The notes under the pieces are model-generated. The model ran no database searches. It was given only the letters and a program-made list of their open reading frames with translations, and was not told the origin of the DNA. This document shows positions 1 to 11,735 of a stretch of 64,000 nucleotides of DNA, one piece after another. The position numbers and the translations under genes were made by a program. Where the stretch lies: NCBI RefSeq assembly GCF_030652235.1, contig NZ_JAUSBA010000023.1:1-64000 (forward strand), in the 5' to 3' direction. Every line of letters starts with the position of its first letter. Within the stretch, counting starts at the first letter, position 1. This DNA is from Cypionkella sp. GTDB taxonomy: Bacteria > Pseudomonadota > Alphaproteobacteria > Rhodobacterales > Rhodobacteraceae.

Positions 1-1741
1 CGTCAAAAGCAACGGGCAACGGCATCAGCGCGGCCTGTTCCTCAGCCCAGACATCGGCGATGGTGCCGGGCTGCTTGCCATGGGCGGTCTCCCGCCACAA
101 CGCGAGGCAACGCTGCTCCAGCCAGGCGTTCAGCGCGGCAACCCGCTGGCAGTTCCACACCGCATCAAGGTCGAGAACCTTGTCCATCTTTTCCACATCA
201 TGGACCAGTTTCGCGATCCCATAAGTCACGATGTTGGCCCGGTAGCCGCCGGGGTACCAGTCCTGCTTGGGGATAGCTTTCTCCAAGGCCCGGAAGATGA
301 TCACCTTGGCCACGAGGCGCTTGAACCACGTCTCGTCGTACTTCTTGTCGCTCGCTGTCCAAGCTTCACCGATATCGGCCGCGAAGGCCGCGAAATTCTT
401 TTGCGCGCCTTTGCTGACGGTGTCAGGCTTGAGGCGGAAGGACAACTCGACCTTGGCAAGATCGGTCTTGGCGAACAGCTGGGATTTTGGGTGTTCGGTG
501 TCAAACCGTCTGCGGTCCGCCGTGCCAAGTTTCGCGCGTTCCACCTGATACTGGCCCCGGGCACGCTCATAGAACCAGCGGCTCTGGCGGCTGGCCCCTT
601 CCGGCGGCGGTGCGAGAACCCGGCGAGAATAGCCCTCCATCCGCATGTGGAACGGGTGGTTCGAAAAGAAATCCGCCGCACTGACCTTGTTCTGGCTGTT
701 GGCGAACCGCGAGATGTTGGGCACCACCTGGTCCGAGCTGTCCGCCGGCACCACCGTCAGTTTTAGCTGGACATGGACCTGTCCGAGGTTCTCCGGACTG
801 TGCTTCAGGGCAGCGTGAAGCGAAGCCGTGGTCTGCCCGCCATTGACGATCTGCAGGTTCCGGGCCGACACGATCCGAACCCCCGCCCCGTCGACCTCGG
901 TCTCGATGGCATCTGCGGTTGCCGACAACCCATTGTTGTAGCTGAAGAACATCTCCGGCTCGGCCTTGATTGTATTGCGGATGCCGTCGTTCACCGATTT
1001 CCGTGACGCCTGGATGAAGCTGCGGATGTTGGATTCCAGCAGCCGTGCGCCCCATTTCTCATAGATGTCGGCAAGCTGGCGGCCCCGGATCACGGCGAGA
1101 TAGGACGGGTACTCAGTATCCGGCCCGGACGCCGCGAGCGCGGGCAAGGCACCATCGAAATCCTCGGCGAATTTCACGATGATCTTTTCTTTCGAGCCCG
1201 TCGTCTCCACCCGGTGAATGCGGGTAAGGTCCCAAATGTTGTAGGTGACCGGAATGTCGGCAATCTTGCCTGCCAGTACGGCGTCGGTGCGGGCATTGTA
1301 GACCCCGTTGGTCACGAGGATCAGCTTGACCTTGGTGATCGCGGGCCAAGCCTCGGCGATCATGGTGGCGACGCCGAATTCCGGAGATTCGATATGCAGC
1401 TCGTCACGGAAATCCCGGCGCCGCGCCGCGGCCACGAAATTGATGAGATGGCCGAAGTGCTTTTTCGCATCTGCGGCGTTCAGGCTTGCGGGCGTGTCAT
1501 CCTCGAAGATCTCGCAGGCGATGACGCTGAGCACGCCGTCCGTCTCCCGTGGATCGCCGCCGTGCCCGTCGATGCGCAGAGATTTTCCGGAAGACGACCC
1601 ACGATACTCGGTCCGATCGGAGGTCTCGATCTCTCCCTCGGCCTCCAGCGTCGAACATAGGCGCTCAAAGGCGAGATCCCCGATAGGAAGATCGGTCTCT
1701 GCCCCTTCGGCACGCAGGTCCAGAAGCAATTCCTGGTTGAA
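1..1741 (-). CDS. AIPR-family (abortive infection phage resistance) protein, C-terminus off window, 5' end interrupted
   Basis: The frame stays open on the minus strand from 1741 to the left edge, about 580 codons, with no stop seen at the left. It reads as an AIPR-family protein. The N-terminal part (about residues 40-190 from the ancestral start) has a restriction-endonuclease-like region with VDGYGGDP- and VIACEIFEDD-type motifs, here IDGHGGDPRE and LSVIACEIF. The AIPR core follows, with ESNIRSFIQ near residue 240, FFSYNNGLS, the family's QIVNGGQTT near 295 and FANSQNKVSAADFF near 355. Known family members are linked to phage abortive infection. The apparent native start is TTG at 1757-1759 behind a GGAGG Shine-Dalgarno, but codon 6 is TAA (1742-1744), where the family commonly has Gln. 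Expression would need re-initiation, for example at TTG 1727-1729, so the gene may be a pseudogene. Confidence 0.72.
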
Positions 1742-1770
1742 TTAGATCAGGTTGTCCAAGGTCAGCCTCC
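1742..1770 (-). promoter_or_regulatory. Ribosome binding site, TTG start and in-frame TAA of the AIPR gene
   Basis: On the minus strand GGAGG (1766-1770) lies six bases before TTG (1757-1759). The next codons read Asp-Asn-Leu-Ile-stop, then continue Phe-Asn-Gln-Glu-Leu-Leu-Leu-Asp in the same frame. The well-placed Shine-Dalgarno argues that this TTG was the functional start. A single C-to-T change (CAA to TAA) would explain the stop. Confidence 0.6.
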
Positions 1771-2242
1771 AAGGCGATCCCGTTGAAAATACGGAAAAAC
1801 AAATCACGCCAGCTCAACCCATGCTAGGCTGACACCGGTGATGAACGCAAACACACGTTCACTGATTTTGTAGAAAATTCCGATGTCAGACCGACCCGAG
1901 GAACTAGGTGGGCTTGCAGCCCCTCAAGTCATTGCCGGGCCGAGGGGTCGCACCAGTTCAATCCATCGCCTGTTTCAAAACTCCGGGACAGCCTCGCATT
2001 GTGCAGGTCGCAGCGGTGGAAGCACGAAGCCCTTTCCCCGCAACGCAGCACGCGGTTACAATAAGCTTTGATTTTTGTCTGCTTCTGGTCCGGCCCAGGA
2101 TTCAGGCCAGTTTATATATGCCGGGATGTCGAACGGTCCCTCACATTCGTGTACATGTCGGCGCATAGCTGTCGGGTCGTGCCGAGAGGGCTGTTCATTT
2201 CCTGTCATACCAAGCCCCCTCACATGTCATCCAATGGCCTGC
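1771..2242. other. Intergenic stretch without a recognisable gene
   Basis: Only short ORFs with unconvincing translations occur on either strand. No integrase, transposase or tRNA was recognised. The region lies between the interrupted AIPR gene and a small minus-strand ORF, and is best regarded as accessory DNA of unknown content. Confidence 0.4.
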
Positions 2243-2428
2243 CTACTGGATCAACCGCGCGGCTGAAGCCCTGGAAGCGCGTAGATTGCCTCTCATTTCG
2301 GCCCGGGAGCTGGCCTCCACGTGCAAGTGCCGCGCAATGGCGGTGTCGCGCGCTGCCCACGACAGAGATCGAAGCTCCTCGTCGGTTGGCTCGATATCAG
2401 GATCTGCAAGGTTTATCCTGGGAACCAT
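2243..2428 (-). CDS. Small hypothetical protein (61 aa)
   Basis: The ORF starts at ATG 2426-2428 behind a purine-rich GGAAGAGG. The product begins MVPRINLADPDIEPTDEELRS and continues with an acidic then basic helical segment, with no membrane segment or signal. Short proteins opening with a similar LADP..EPTDEEL pattern occur in Rhodobacteraceae as hypotheticals. That similarity is from memory and no function is known. It sits in accessory DNA between the AIPR gene and the nrdJ 3' end. The codon pattern and start context are plausible, but at this length a chance ORF cannot be excluded. Confidence 0.4.
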   Translation of the reverse strand: MVPRINLADPDIEPTDEELRSLSWAARDTAIARHLHVEASSRAEMRGNLRASRASAARLIQ

Positions 2429-2564
2429 GATGGCACCTCTTCCAGAGACAATGTTCTCTGCAGCGTCGGATCGGCAAGGGCAATGTTGATGAGCTTAGGC
2501 GGGGCCACGAAAGTTCCTTGGCAACATGACACGGATAAGGCTGCCACAGGCCGAAGAGTGAAAA

Positions 2565-2600
2565 CCGGAAAACCCTTATTTCTATTGGGTTTTCCGGAGT
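2565..2600. terminator. Bidirectional hairpin terminator
   Basis: A perfect 11-bp stem, CCGGAAAACCC (2565-2575) with GGGTTTTCCGG (2587-2597), has an 11-base AT-rich loop. It is followed by T-rich sequence on the plus strand and by TTTT on the minus strand. It lies 145 bp past the nrdJ stop, so it could end nrdJ transcription. Confidence 0.5.
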
Positions 2601-2657
2601 TTTTCAATGTAAACACAGCGGTATAGCCAGCACTAACTATTCCCAAGTTTACGCTTT

Positions 2658-2728
2658 GGGACGAGCTTTGCCCCCAGCCGGGACGATTGTGCCCCGATTT
2701 GGGAGCATCATTGCCCCGACCTACAACA
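2658..2728 (-). repeat. Three tandem GGGA...TGCCCC motifs, candidate IS21-type element end
   Basis: Three related 16-17 bp units at 2658-2674, 2680-2695 and 2701-2717 share GGGA at one end and TGCCCC at the other, with a period of 21-22 bp. Read on the minus strand the block begins TGTTGTAGG at 2728. IS21-family ends typically begin TGT and carry multiple transposase-binding repeats of about this size. No istA or istB is present in the window, so this would be a solo end or remnant. A set of regulator or partition-protein sites is the alternative reading. Confidence 0.4.
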
Positions 2729-2742
2729 AAACTCAATTCTTC

Positions 2743-5700
2743 TCAGCTGCAGCCGCTCGTCCCGCCGCAGGTGTTGCACTTCATGCAGGTGCCGTTGCGG
2801 ACCAGCGTGTAGTTGCCGCACTCGCCGCAAGGATCGCCCTCGTAGCCTTGCATCTTTGCTTTCACCCGCAGGTCCATCGTCACGGTGCCCGTCGCCAGCG
2901 CCGTGCCGCCACTGATGGCCCCACCCATCGACCGGGCGGTTTCGGGGATCAGCATGTTCAGCGCCGAGACCGGATCGGTGCCGTTGGCCAGCGCTGTCGC
3001 CCCCATCCCACCTTGCAGCATCACCAGTTCCGACGGCAGGCGCTTGCGCAGATAGCCCGTTGAGCTGATCTGTTTCAACACTTCAAGCCCACGGGTGGCC
3101 GCCTGATCGGTCACTTCCGAGACGTTGCGCTTGCCTTCCTCGACCCCGCGACCGAGATCGTCGAACGAGGCACCCGTGGGTTTGACATGTGCAAGGTCAG
3201 TCCGATCAAGGTACGAAATCGCCAGTTCGCGGAAGATGTAATCTAGGATCGAGGTGGCGTTTTTCACAGAATCGTTGCCTTGAACCATGCCTGCCGGTTC
3301 GAAGCGGGTGAAGGTGAAGGCCTCGACATATTCTTCCAGCGGCACGCCGTATTGCAGGCCGACCGAGATCGCGATGGCGAAGTTGTTCATCATCGCGCGA
3401 AAACCCGCACCTTCCTTGTGCATGTCGATGAAAATCTCACCCAAGCGGCCGTCGACATATTCGCCGGTGCGCAGGTAGACCTTATGCCCTCCGACGATGG
3501 CTTTCTGGGTGTAGCCCTTGCGGCGCTCGGGCAGCTTTTCGCGGCTGGTACGGATGATTTCCTTGTAGATAATCTTCTCGACGATTTTCTCGGCCAGAAC
3601 GGCGGCTTTTTCTTGGTTCGAGCCCGAAGACAAGATTTCTTCAGCCTCCTCGTCATCCTCTACCAAGGCCGAGGCCAAGGGCTGCGACAGCTTTGATCCG
3701 TCGCGATAGAGCGCGTTGGCTTTGATGCCCAAGGACCACGACAATTCATACGCCGCAAGCGTTTCGGCAATCGTCGCCGAATTCGGCATGTTGATGGTCT
3801 TTGAAATCGCGCCCGAGATGAACGACTGGGCAGCGGCCATCATGTAGATATGGCTGTCCACCGACAGGTAACGCTTGCCGGTTTTCCCACACGGATTGGC
3901 GCAATCGAACACCGAATAATGCGCAGGCTTCAGGAAAGGCGCGCCTTCCAGTGTCATCGTGCCGCAGACATGGTCGTTGGCGGCGTCGATCTGGGCTTTG
4001 GTAAAGCCCAGATGGCGCAGCAGATCAAAGCTGGGGTCGCGGAGCTTTTCTGCCGGGATTCCGAGGGTCTTCTTGCAAAAATCCTCGCCAATCGTCCATT
4101 GGTTGAACACAAAGCGGATATCAAAAGCCGATGGCAAAGCTGCCTCAATCTTTTCCAACTCACGCGCGCCAAAGCCGTGGCCGACAAGGGCGGTGGTGTT
4201 GATTCCGGGGCAATTGCCGATCGAGCCATGACCGACGGCATAGGCCACGATTTCAGCGGCTTGGCTCGTGGTATAACCCAGCTTTTCAAGCGCCGCAGGC
4301 ACCGATTGGTTGATGATCTTGAAATAGCCACCGCCCGCCAGTTTCTTGAACTTCACCAGCGCGAAGTCAGGCTCAATACCTGTGGTGTCGCAATCCATCA
4401 CCAGACCGATGGTGCCCGTTGGTGCAATCACCGTGGTCTGCGCGTTGCGGTAACCGTGCGCTTGACCAAGCGTCAGCGCCTCATCCCACGCCGATTTTGC
4501 CAGTGTCACGAGCGTTTGGTCGGGGCAGTTGGCGGCATCCAACGCCACCGGATTGACGTTGACGCCTTCATACCCGCTGGTCTTGCCATAGGCTGCGGCG
4601 CGGTGGTTGCGGATCACCCGCAGCATGTGCTGGGCGTTGCGGGCATAGCCGCTGAAAGCGCCGAGTTCGGAGGCCATCTCGGCGGAGGTTGCATAGGAAA
4701 CCCCGGTCATCAGTGCCGTCAAAGCACCACAGAAGGCGCGGCCTTCGGTGGAATCGTAGCCCAACCCCATGTTCATCAAAAGCCCGCCGATATTGGCATA
4801 ACCCAAACCCAGGGTGCGGAAATCATAGGACAGTTGCGCGATTTCCTTCGACGGAAATTGCGCCATCATCACAGAGATCTCCAGCGTCACCGTCCACAGC
4901 CGGGTGGCGTGAATGTAGGCGTCAGCGTCAAACTTGCCGTCCTTGAAGAAGGTCAGCAGGTTCATCGAGGCAAGGTTACAGGCGGTATCATCAAGGAACA
5001 TGTATTCCGAGCAGGGGTTAGAGCCGCGAATGGCACCATCTTCCGGGCAGGTGTGCCAGGCGTTTACTGTGTCGTGAAACTGGATGCCCGGATCGGCACA
5101 GGCCCAAGCGGCATGGCCAACCTGATCCCACAGATCGCGGGCTTTCAGGGTTTTCGCGGTCTTGCCATCGGTGCGCCGGATCAGCGCCCAATCGGCATCG
5201 TCTTTCACGGCTTTCAAGAAAGCATCGGTGACGCGGACCGAGTTATTGGAGTTCTGGCCGGAGACGGTAATGTATGCCTCGGAATCCCAATCCACGTCAT
5301 AGGTGGGGAATTCAATGCTGGTGAAGCCTTGCTTGGCGTATTGCAGGATACGGTTGGTATAAGTGTCCGGGATCATAGCCTTTTTGGCCGAACGGATCGC
5401 GGCTTTCAGCGCCGGGTTCTTGGCCGGGTCCACCGAGTCGTCGCTTGATCCATCCCACTGACGGATCGCGGTGAAAATCTCGTTCAGTTTCAACTCATGG
5501 GCTTTGGAACCGGCAACCAGCGAGGCAACCTTTTGTTCCTCAATCACCTTCCAGTTCACGAAAGCCTCAACATCGGGGTGATCCATATCGCAGATCACCA
5601 TTTTTGCAGCCCTGCGTGTGGTGCCCCCGGATTTGATCGCACCCGCCGCGCGGTCGCCGATTTTCAGAAACCCCATCAGGCCCGAGGATTTACCGCCACC

Positions 5701-6438
5701 CGACAGCTTTTCGCCCTCGCCCCGCAGGCTGGAGAAGTTGGTACCAGTGCCCGAGCCATATTTGAACAGGCGCGCCTCGCGCACCCACAGATCCATGATG
5801 CCACCGTCGCCGACCAGATCATCCTTCACCGATTGGATGAAGCAGGCGTGCGGCTGCGGATGCTCATAGGCGCTACTAGATTTAGTCAGCACGCCCGTCA
5901 TATGGTCGACGTAGTAGTGGCCTTGCGACGGGCCATCAATGCCGTAGGCCCAGTGCAGCCCGGTGTTGAACCATTGCGGAGAGTTCGGCGCTGCCATCTG
6001 CCGCGCCAGCATGAAGCGCATTTCGTCATAATAGGCGCGGGCATCAGCCTCGGTGGTGAAATAGCCCCCCTTCCAACCCCAGTAGGCCCAAGCGCCCGCC
6101 AGACGGTCGAAGACCTGCTTGGCAGAGGTTTCACCGACCAGGCGTTCTTCTACAGGAAGCACTGCCAGAGCATCCTCGTCGGGCACCGAGCGCCAGAGGA
6201 ATTTCGGAATATCCTTTTCGCGCACGCGCTTGAGCCGTGCCGGGATACCCGCTTTACGGAAGTATTTTTGCGCCAAAACATCGGAAGCCACTTGGCTCCA
6301 GCCCTGCGGAACCTCGACCGCTTCATTGCGAAACACAACCGTGCCATCAGGATTCCGGATTTCCGACACCGTGGTCGAAAACGCCAACGCGCCATAAGCA
6401 CCGGTTGCTTCGGTGGTAAACTTCCGCTCGATCTTCAT
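2743..6438 (-). CDS. nrdJ: Vitamin B12-dependent (class II) ribonucleotide reductase
   Basis: This 1231-aa enzyme reduces ribonucleotides to deoxyribonucleotides using adenosylcobalamin as radical generator, so it needs neither oxygen nor an NrdB subunit. Visible features are the N-terminal adaptor region, CFIQSVKDD near residue 199 (first redox cysteine region), [12 protein letters not shown] near 234, NPCSEY near 472 with the following [11 protein letters not shown], and [10 protein letters not shown] near 846. The Cys-rich tail [17 protein letters not shown] ends in CGGTSGCS and would be re-reduced by thioredoxin and may bind metal. Length fits the large alphaproteobacterial NrdJ type. ATG at 6436-6438 is preceded by GGGACAGGCAG. 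The gene is monocistronic, with a candidate NrdR box about 240 bp upstream and no recognisable cobalamin riboswitch. Confidence 0.95.
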   Translation of the reverse strand: MKIERKFTTEATGAYGALAFSTTVSEIRNPDGTVVFRNEAVEVPQGWSQVASDVLAQKYFRKAGIPARLKRVREKDIPKFLWRSVPDEDALAVLPVEERLVGETSAKQVFDRLAGAWAYWGWKGGYFTTEADARAYYDEMRFMLARQMAAPNSPQWFNTGLHWAYGIDGPSQGHYYVDHMTGVLTKSSSAYEHPQPHACFIQSVKDDLVGDGGIMDLWVREARLFKYGSGTGTNFSSLRGEGEKLSGGGKSSGLMGFLKIGDRAAGAIKSGGTTRRAAKMVICDMDHPDVEAFVNWKVIEEQKVASLVAGSKAHELKLNEIFTAIRQWDGSSDDSVDPAKNPALKAAIRSAKKAMIPDTYTNRILQYAKQGFTSIEFPTYDVDWDSEAYITVSGQNSNNSVRVTDAFLKAVKDDADWALIRRTDGKTAKTLKARDLWDQVGHAAWACADPGIQFHDTVNAWHTCPEDGAIRGSNPCSEYMFLDDTACNLASMNLLTFFKDGKFDADAYIHATRLWTVTLEISVMMAQFPSKEIAQLSYDFRTLGLGYANIGGLLMNMGLGYDSTEGRAFCGALTALMTGVSYATSAEMASELGAFSGYARNAQHMLRVIRNHRAAAYGKTSGYEGVNVNPVALDAANCPDQTLVTLAKSAWDEALTLGQAHGYRNAQTTVIAPTGTIGLVMDCDTTGIEPDFALVKFKKLAGGGYFKIINQSVPAALEKLGYTTSQAAEIVAYAVGHGSIGNCPGINTTALVGHGFGARELEKIEAALPSAFDIRFVFNQWTIGEDFCKKTLGIPAEKLRDPSFDLLRHLGFTKAQIDAANDHVCGTMTLEGAPFLKPAHYSVFDCANPCGKTGKRYLSVDSHIYMMAAAQSFISGAISKTINMPNSATIAETLAAYELSWSLGIKANALYRDGSKLSQPLASALVEDDEEAEEILSSGSNQEKAAVLAEKIVEKIIYKEIIRTSREKLPERRKGYTQKAIVGGHKVYLRTGEYVDGRLGEIFIDMHKEGAGFRAMMNNFAIAISVGLQYGVPLEEYVEAFTFTRFEPAGMVQGNDSVKNATSILDYIFRELAISYLDRTDLAHVKPTGASFDDLGRGVEEGKRNVSEVTDQAATRGLEVLKQISSTGYLRKRLPSELVMLQGGMGATALANGTDPVSALNMLIPETARSMGGAISGGTALATGTVTMDLRVKAKMQGYEGDPCGECGNYTLVRNGTCMKCNTCGGTSGCS

Positions 6439-6880
6439 CTGCCTGTCCCATGTTTTCGCGCGGTTTCTGCTGCGCCGCGTCTGTGTCCCACAATCCCTGC
6501 ACCCCGCCGTCCCGTGCTTGCCGCGCCACCAAATGCGGGCGCTATGGCTCCGTCAGGGAGCGCAAACCTAGGGTTGGGCATTCTGCTGGCACACTACATC
6601 TTGTGGCAGCGGGTGGTGCGTCGTCAAATTGTCGCAATTCTTGCGCCGCATCAACGAATTTTTTACACTTAAACACTAGATTTTGTGCTTGACCTGCGGC
6701 GCATATCTAGACCTGCCATTACCCGGATGTAAGCCTTTTGCAGCCCTGTCTGCAAAATCGCGCTTAATGTGGCATCGCAACTGCCGCAAAAACCCAAGTT
6801 TCACGGCATGCTTGCGTGGTTTGGCTCAGGTGCCGTAGCAGCGCGCTGATTCCTCCACAGGCTGTGGATAAAGCCATGCG
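6439..6880. other. Long leader of nrdJ plus the 3' flank of a transporter gene
   Basis: These 442 bp hold no convincing gene. The part nearest nrdJ would be a long 5' untranslated leader. The candidate NrdR box lies at 6673-6688. I looked for the conserved cobalamin riboswitch box on the minus strand and did not find it. Confidence 0.4.
6673..6688. promoter_or_regulatory. Candidate NrdR box upstream of nrdJ
   Basis: ACACTAGATTTTGTGC is an imperfect palindrome that agrees at about 13 of 16 positions with the NrdR consensus as I recall it (ACAC-AT-rich-GTGT). NrdR represses ribonucleotide reductase genes. Sites normally occur in pairs spaced by whole helical turns. Only one good copy is visible, with a poorer CATATCTAG segment about 26 bp away. 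Confidence 0.35.
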
Positions 6881-7756
6881 CTACCTGCGGTTGATCAACG
6901 CGATTCCCGCCGCGACGAATCCGGCGGCCATGATGAGGCCAAAAGACAACGCTTCGTCGAAAATTAAGTATCCTAAGATAATGGCGAACAGCGGGGTCAG
7001 GAAGGAAAAGCTGGCGACGGTCGAGGTCGGGTAGACAGACAGCAACCACAGCCAAGTGATGAACACACCGGCGACAATCACTCCCGCCTGAAACACCAGC
7101 CAAAACCAGTGAATGGGCTCTATATTGCGGATCAGCGGGCCGAAAAACGGTGCTGCTGCCAGTAAAATTGGCGCTGAAATCAACACCATCCAGAACAGTT
7201 GCGCTTCTGGTCCAGCCTCACGCAGCCGGGTCTTGCGTGCCAAAAATGCGGTGCCCGCCCAGCCCCAGGCGCCGACCAGAGCAAACATGTCGCCCGCAAT
7301 GCTTGCGTGACCCGAGGGACTTTTTGACAGAATCGCCCAAGCGGTGCCGATGAAGGCCAGACCCAGCCCGAATCCCCGCTTGGGCGTGATCCGCTCATTC
7401 GGCAGCCAGAAATGCGCAGCAACGGCCAGCCAAAGTGGCATGGAATAGAAGATCACCGAGGCGCGGCTGACAGCCGTCAGGTCCAAGGCTATGAAAAGAC
7501 AAAGAAACTCGGCTGCAAACACCGCGCCAATGGCAAGGCCGGGGCCAAGATCGGCAATCTTAATCCGATCCCATAGCCCACGATACTTCAACCACGCATA
7601 GACGAACACAATCGCCAACGCCGAGCGCAACCCTGCAAAGAATACCGGCTGCAAGCCACGATTGACCTCTTTCACCACGATCTGATTGACCGCCAACAAG
7701 AACGTCACCGCAATCAGCGCCGCCAGCCCTACCCTGTCCAGCCGCTCTTTACGCAT
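6881..7756 (-). CDS. EamA-family (DMT superfamily) transporter
   Basis: The product is a 291-aa integral inner-membrane protein with about ten hydrophobic helices arranged as two EamA repeats (about residues 8-140 and 155-290). The first helix contains the typical FLLAVNQIVVKEV stretch and the second repeat contains LTPLFAIILGYLIFDE. DMT transporters of this class export amino acids, metabolites or drugs, and the substrate cannot be read from sequence. The gene is divergent from the Fur-family regulator, with about 130 bp between their starts. It is one of four EamA-type proteins here in addition to RarD, and it shows no special relation to nrdJ. Confidence 0.85.
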   Translation of the reverse strand: MRKERLDRVGLAALIAVTFLLAVNQIVVKEVNRGLQPVFFAGLRSALAIVFVYAWLKYRGLWDRIKIADLGPGLAIGAVFAAEFLCLFIALDLTAVSRASVIFYSMPLWLAVAAHFWLPNERITPKRGFGLGLAFIGTAWAILSKSPSGHASIAGDMFALVGAWGWAGTAFLARKTRLREAGPEAQLFWMVLISAPILLAAAPFFGPLIRNIEPIHWFWLVFQAGVIVAGVFITWLWLLSVYPTSTVASFSFLTPLFAIILGYLIFDEALSFGLIMAAGFVAAGIALINRR

Positions 7757-7885
7757 CTTGCCCTCATTTTTGCGCCAACCTCTGGGGGCAGCAAGGTGAA
7801 GTCAAGGGCTGCAAAATCGCTGGCAGCACCGCGCGGTTTCCCTTACACGCGCCATAACAAACCGGGCAATGTAGGGGACCTTGTC

Positions 7886-8296
7886 ATGTCGGATCTGATC
7901 GCGCGCGGGGTCGCCAAGGGCTTGCGGATGACCGATCAGCGCCGTGTGGTGGCACGGGTGATCGCGGCGGCCGAAGATCACCCGGATGTGGAAGAACTCT
8001 ATGCGCGATCAGCGCAGGTTGACCCGAAGATCTCCCTTGCCACCGTGTATCGCACGGTCAAGCTGTTTGAGGAATGTGGCCTGCTGGAGCGGCTGGAGTT
8101 TGGCGATGGCCGCGCCCGTTATGAAGATGCCGAGCGCGATCACCACGACCATCTGATCGACGTGAACACCGGGCAAGTCATTGAATTTGTGGACCCCGAG
8201 ATTGAAGCCCTGCAAGAGCGCATTGCGGCGCGACTGGGCTATCGGTTGATCGGACACCGTCTGGAACTGCTCGGCGTTCCGGTCAAGAAGGGATAG
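7886..8296 (+). CDS. Fur-family metalloregulator, probably Mur/Fur
   Basis: This 136-aa cytoplasmic repressor has a winged-helix N-terminal domain (MTDQRRVVARVI, then ISLATVYRTVKLFEE as recognition helix near residues 50-65). A C-terminal metal-binding and dimerisation domain carries the His-rich HHDHLID motif near residue 84. It lacks the C-terminal CxxC pairs of zinc-structured Fur. That fits the rhodobacterial Fur that responds mainly to manganese (Mur), where iron control is carried by RirA/Iscr-type proteins; this is family knowledge, not seen here. The ATG at 7886 behind AGGGGACC gives the usual family length. A GTG at 7796 would add an untypical 30 residues. It is followed within 4 bp by a transporter gene. 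Confidence 0.85.
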   Translation: MSDLIARGVAKGLRMTDQRRVVARVIAAAEDHPDVEELYARSAQVDPKISLATVYRTVKLFEECGLLERLEFGDGRARYEDAERDHHDHLIDVNTGQVIEFVDPEIEALQERIAARLGYRLIGHRLELLGVPVKKG

Positions 8297-8299
8297 AGT

Positions 8300-10514
<2,215 letters not shown>

Positions 10515-10537
10515 GGCTTTCTGAAAGCGATTTTGAA

Positions 10538-10569
10538 ACCACGCAAAGTATTGCTTTGCGTGGTTTTTT
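10538..10569 (+). terminator. Rho-independent terminator after eno
   Basis: An 11-bp perfect stem (ACCACGCAAAG with CTTTGCGTGGT) has a 5-base loop TATTG and is followed by six T residues. It sits just downstream of eno and between two convergent genes. Confidence 0.85.
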
Positions 10570-10575
10570 CATGGG

Positions 10576-11646
10576 TTAAAGCGACTTCAGCAAGCGGCCG
10601 GGGCGGAAATCGGCCAGCAAGGGATGCTCGCCCTGCCCCATGATTTCAGCCGCTAAAGCCTCTCCAGCCAAAGCGGAAAGCGTTATCCCCGAGTGCATCA
10701 CGGCAAGGCTCAGTCCCGGTTGCACAGTGCCGATCAGCGGCAGGCCATCGGCGGGGACGGGGCGATAACCAAGGGCGAAGCGGTCCAGTGTCAGATCGGG
10801 CGCGTTGAAGCGGGCGCGCAGGCGGTGGATCGTGGCTTCGGCCATCGCAGAGGGGACGGCGATAGACTCGGAGGCATCTGCCTGATGGTTGGCCACACCG
10901 GGGGCAAGCAAAGCACCGCTGGGGTCTTGGCGGATTTCCTGATCGGGGGTGACAAGGATATGGTTGACGCGCCAGCCGACAGGTTTGCTGTAAACCATGA
11001 TGCCGGGGCGGGCGAGCATTGGCAAATCAAGCCCAATCGGTGCCAGCAGTGCAGGCGTGGCGATGCCAGCGGCCAGCACGGTATGATCGGCGCTGAACGG
11101 ACCGATCGCCGTGCGCACGCCCTTGATCTGACCGCCGTTTTCAATCAGCGATTTGGCTGCGATACCACTTAGAATCTTAGCTCCCGAGGCTGCGAGCAGC
11201 GCGCGGGTCAGAGCGACGGGGTCGACGGCACCTTCGATTGCGATATGCAAGGCTTGAGCGGGGGGATTGGCTAAGTGAGGCTCTAACTTAGCGATTTCGG
11301 CGCGGGTTACAGGCGTAGCGGGATAGCCGAGGGCCGCAAGTTCTTCGGCTTTTTGGTCAAAGCCCTGCCCTTCGTGCTCAAACCACAAAGTGCCTTGCCA
11401 GTTTGGCGCGTGGTCGGACAGCACGGCTGCCAATCGGTGATGCGCGGACATCGCTGCCACCCGCAAGTGGTGGTGGGCGGGCGATGCGTAGAAACTGGCG
11501 TTGATCCAGCCAAAGCTGCGGCCCGAGGCGGCGCTGGCGGGGGATGCGGATTCCAACACTGTCACTTTGGCCCCTGCGCGCGCGAGGTGAAAGGCAAGGC
11601 TGGCCCCGATGATGCCTGCGCCGATGATGAGGACGGATTGCGGCAT
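10576..11646 (-). CDS. FAD-dependent amino acid/amine oxidoreductase (DadA/DAO type)
   Basis: This 356-aa flavoprotein of the DAO superfamily has an N-terminal Rossmann FAD motif (LIIGAGIIGASLAFHLARAG, residues 5-24). It continues with SGRSFGWINASFY and, near the C-terminus, YRPVPADGLPLIGTV and HSGITLSALAG, which complete the FAD site. Such enzymes dehydrogenate D-amino acids or secondary amines with delivery of electrons to the respiratory chain or oxygen; the substrate cannot be set. The start at ATG 11644-11646 is favoured by AAAGGAGG four bases upstream and by the position of the Rossmann motif. The open frame extends further upstream to 11871, but that part is low-complexity and not conserved. 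Convergent with eno. Confidence 0.85.
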   Translation of the reverse strand: MPQSVLIIGAGIIGASLAFHLARAGAKVTVLESASPASAASGRSFGWINASFYASPAHHHLRVAAMSAHHRLAAVLSDHAPNWQGTLWFEHEGQGFDQKAEELAALGYPATPVTRAEIAKLEPHLANPPAQALHIAIEGAVDPVALTRALLAASGAKILSGIAAKSLIENGGQIKGVRTAIGPFSADHTVLAAGIATPALLAPIGLDLPMLARPGIMVYSKPVGWRVNHILVTPDQEIRQDPSGALLAPGVANHQADASESIAVPSAMAEATIHRLRARFNAPDLTLDRFALGYRPVPADGLPLIGTVQPGLSLAVMHSGITLSALAGEALAAEIMGQGEHPLLADFRPGRLLKSL

Positions 11647-11735
11647 GGGGCCTCCTTTCCGCTCAGCGTTGCATGGGGGTTCGGCATTGGAAAGGGGGGC
11701 TTGTTTGGGGAGATGTGCTGCGGCAGATTGCGGCG

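Noticed and set aside
80-766. 228-codon plus-strand frame at the left edge
   Set aside because: It is antisense to the AIPR frame, which carries specific family motifs in continuous register.
3850-5448. 532-codon open frame on the plus strand
   Set aside because: It lies wholly antisense to nrdJ, which has all family motifs. The translation is rich in Arg, His and Gly with no recognisable domain, as expected for a high-GC shadow frame.
6439-6720. Cobalamin riboswitch upstream of nrdJ
   Set aside because: Expected for a B12-dependent enzyme, but the conserved B12 box and core were not found on the minus strand by eye.
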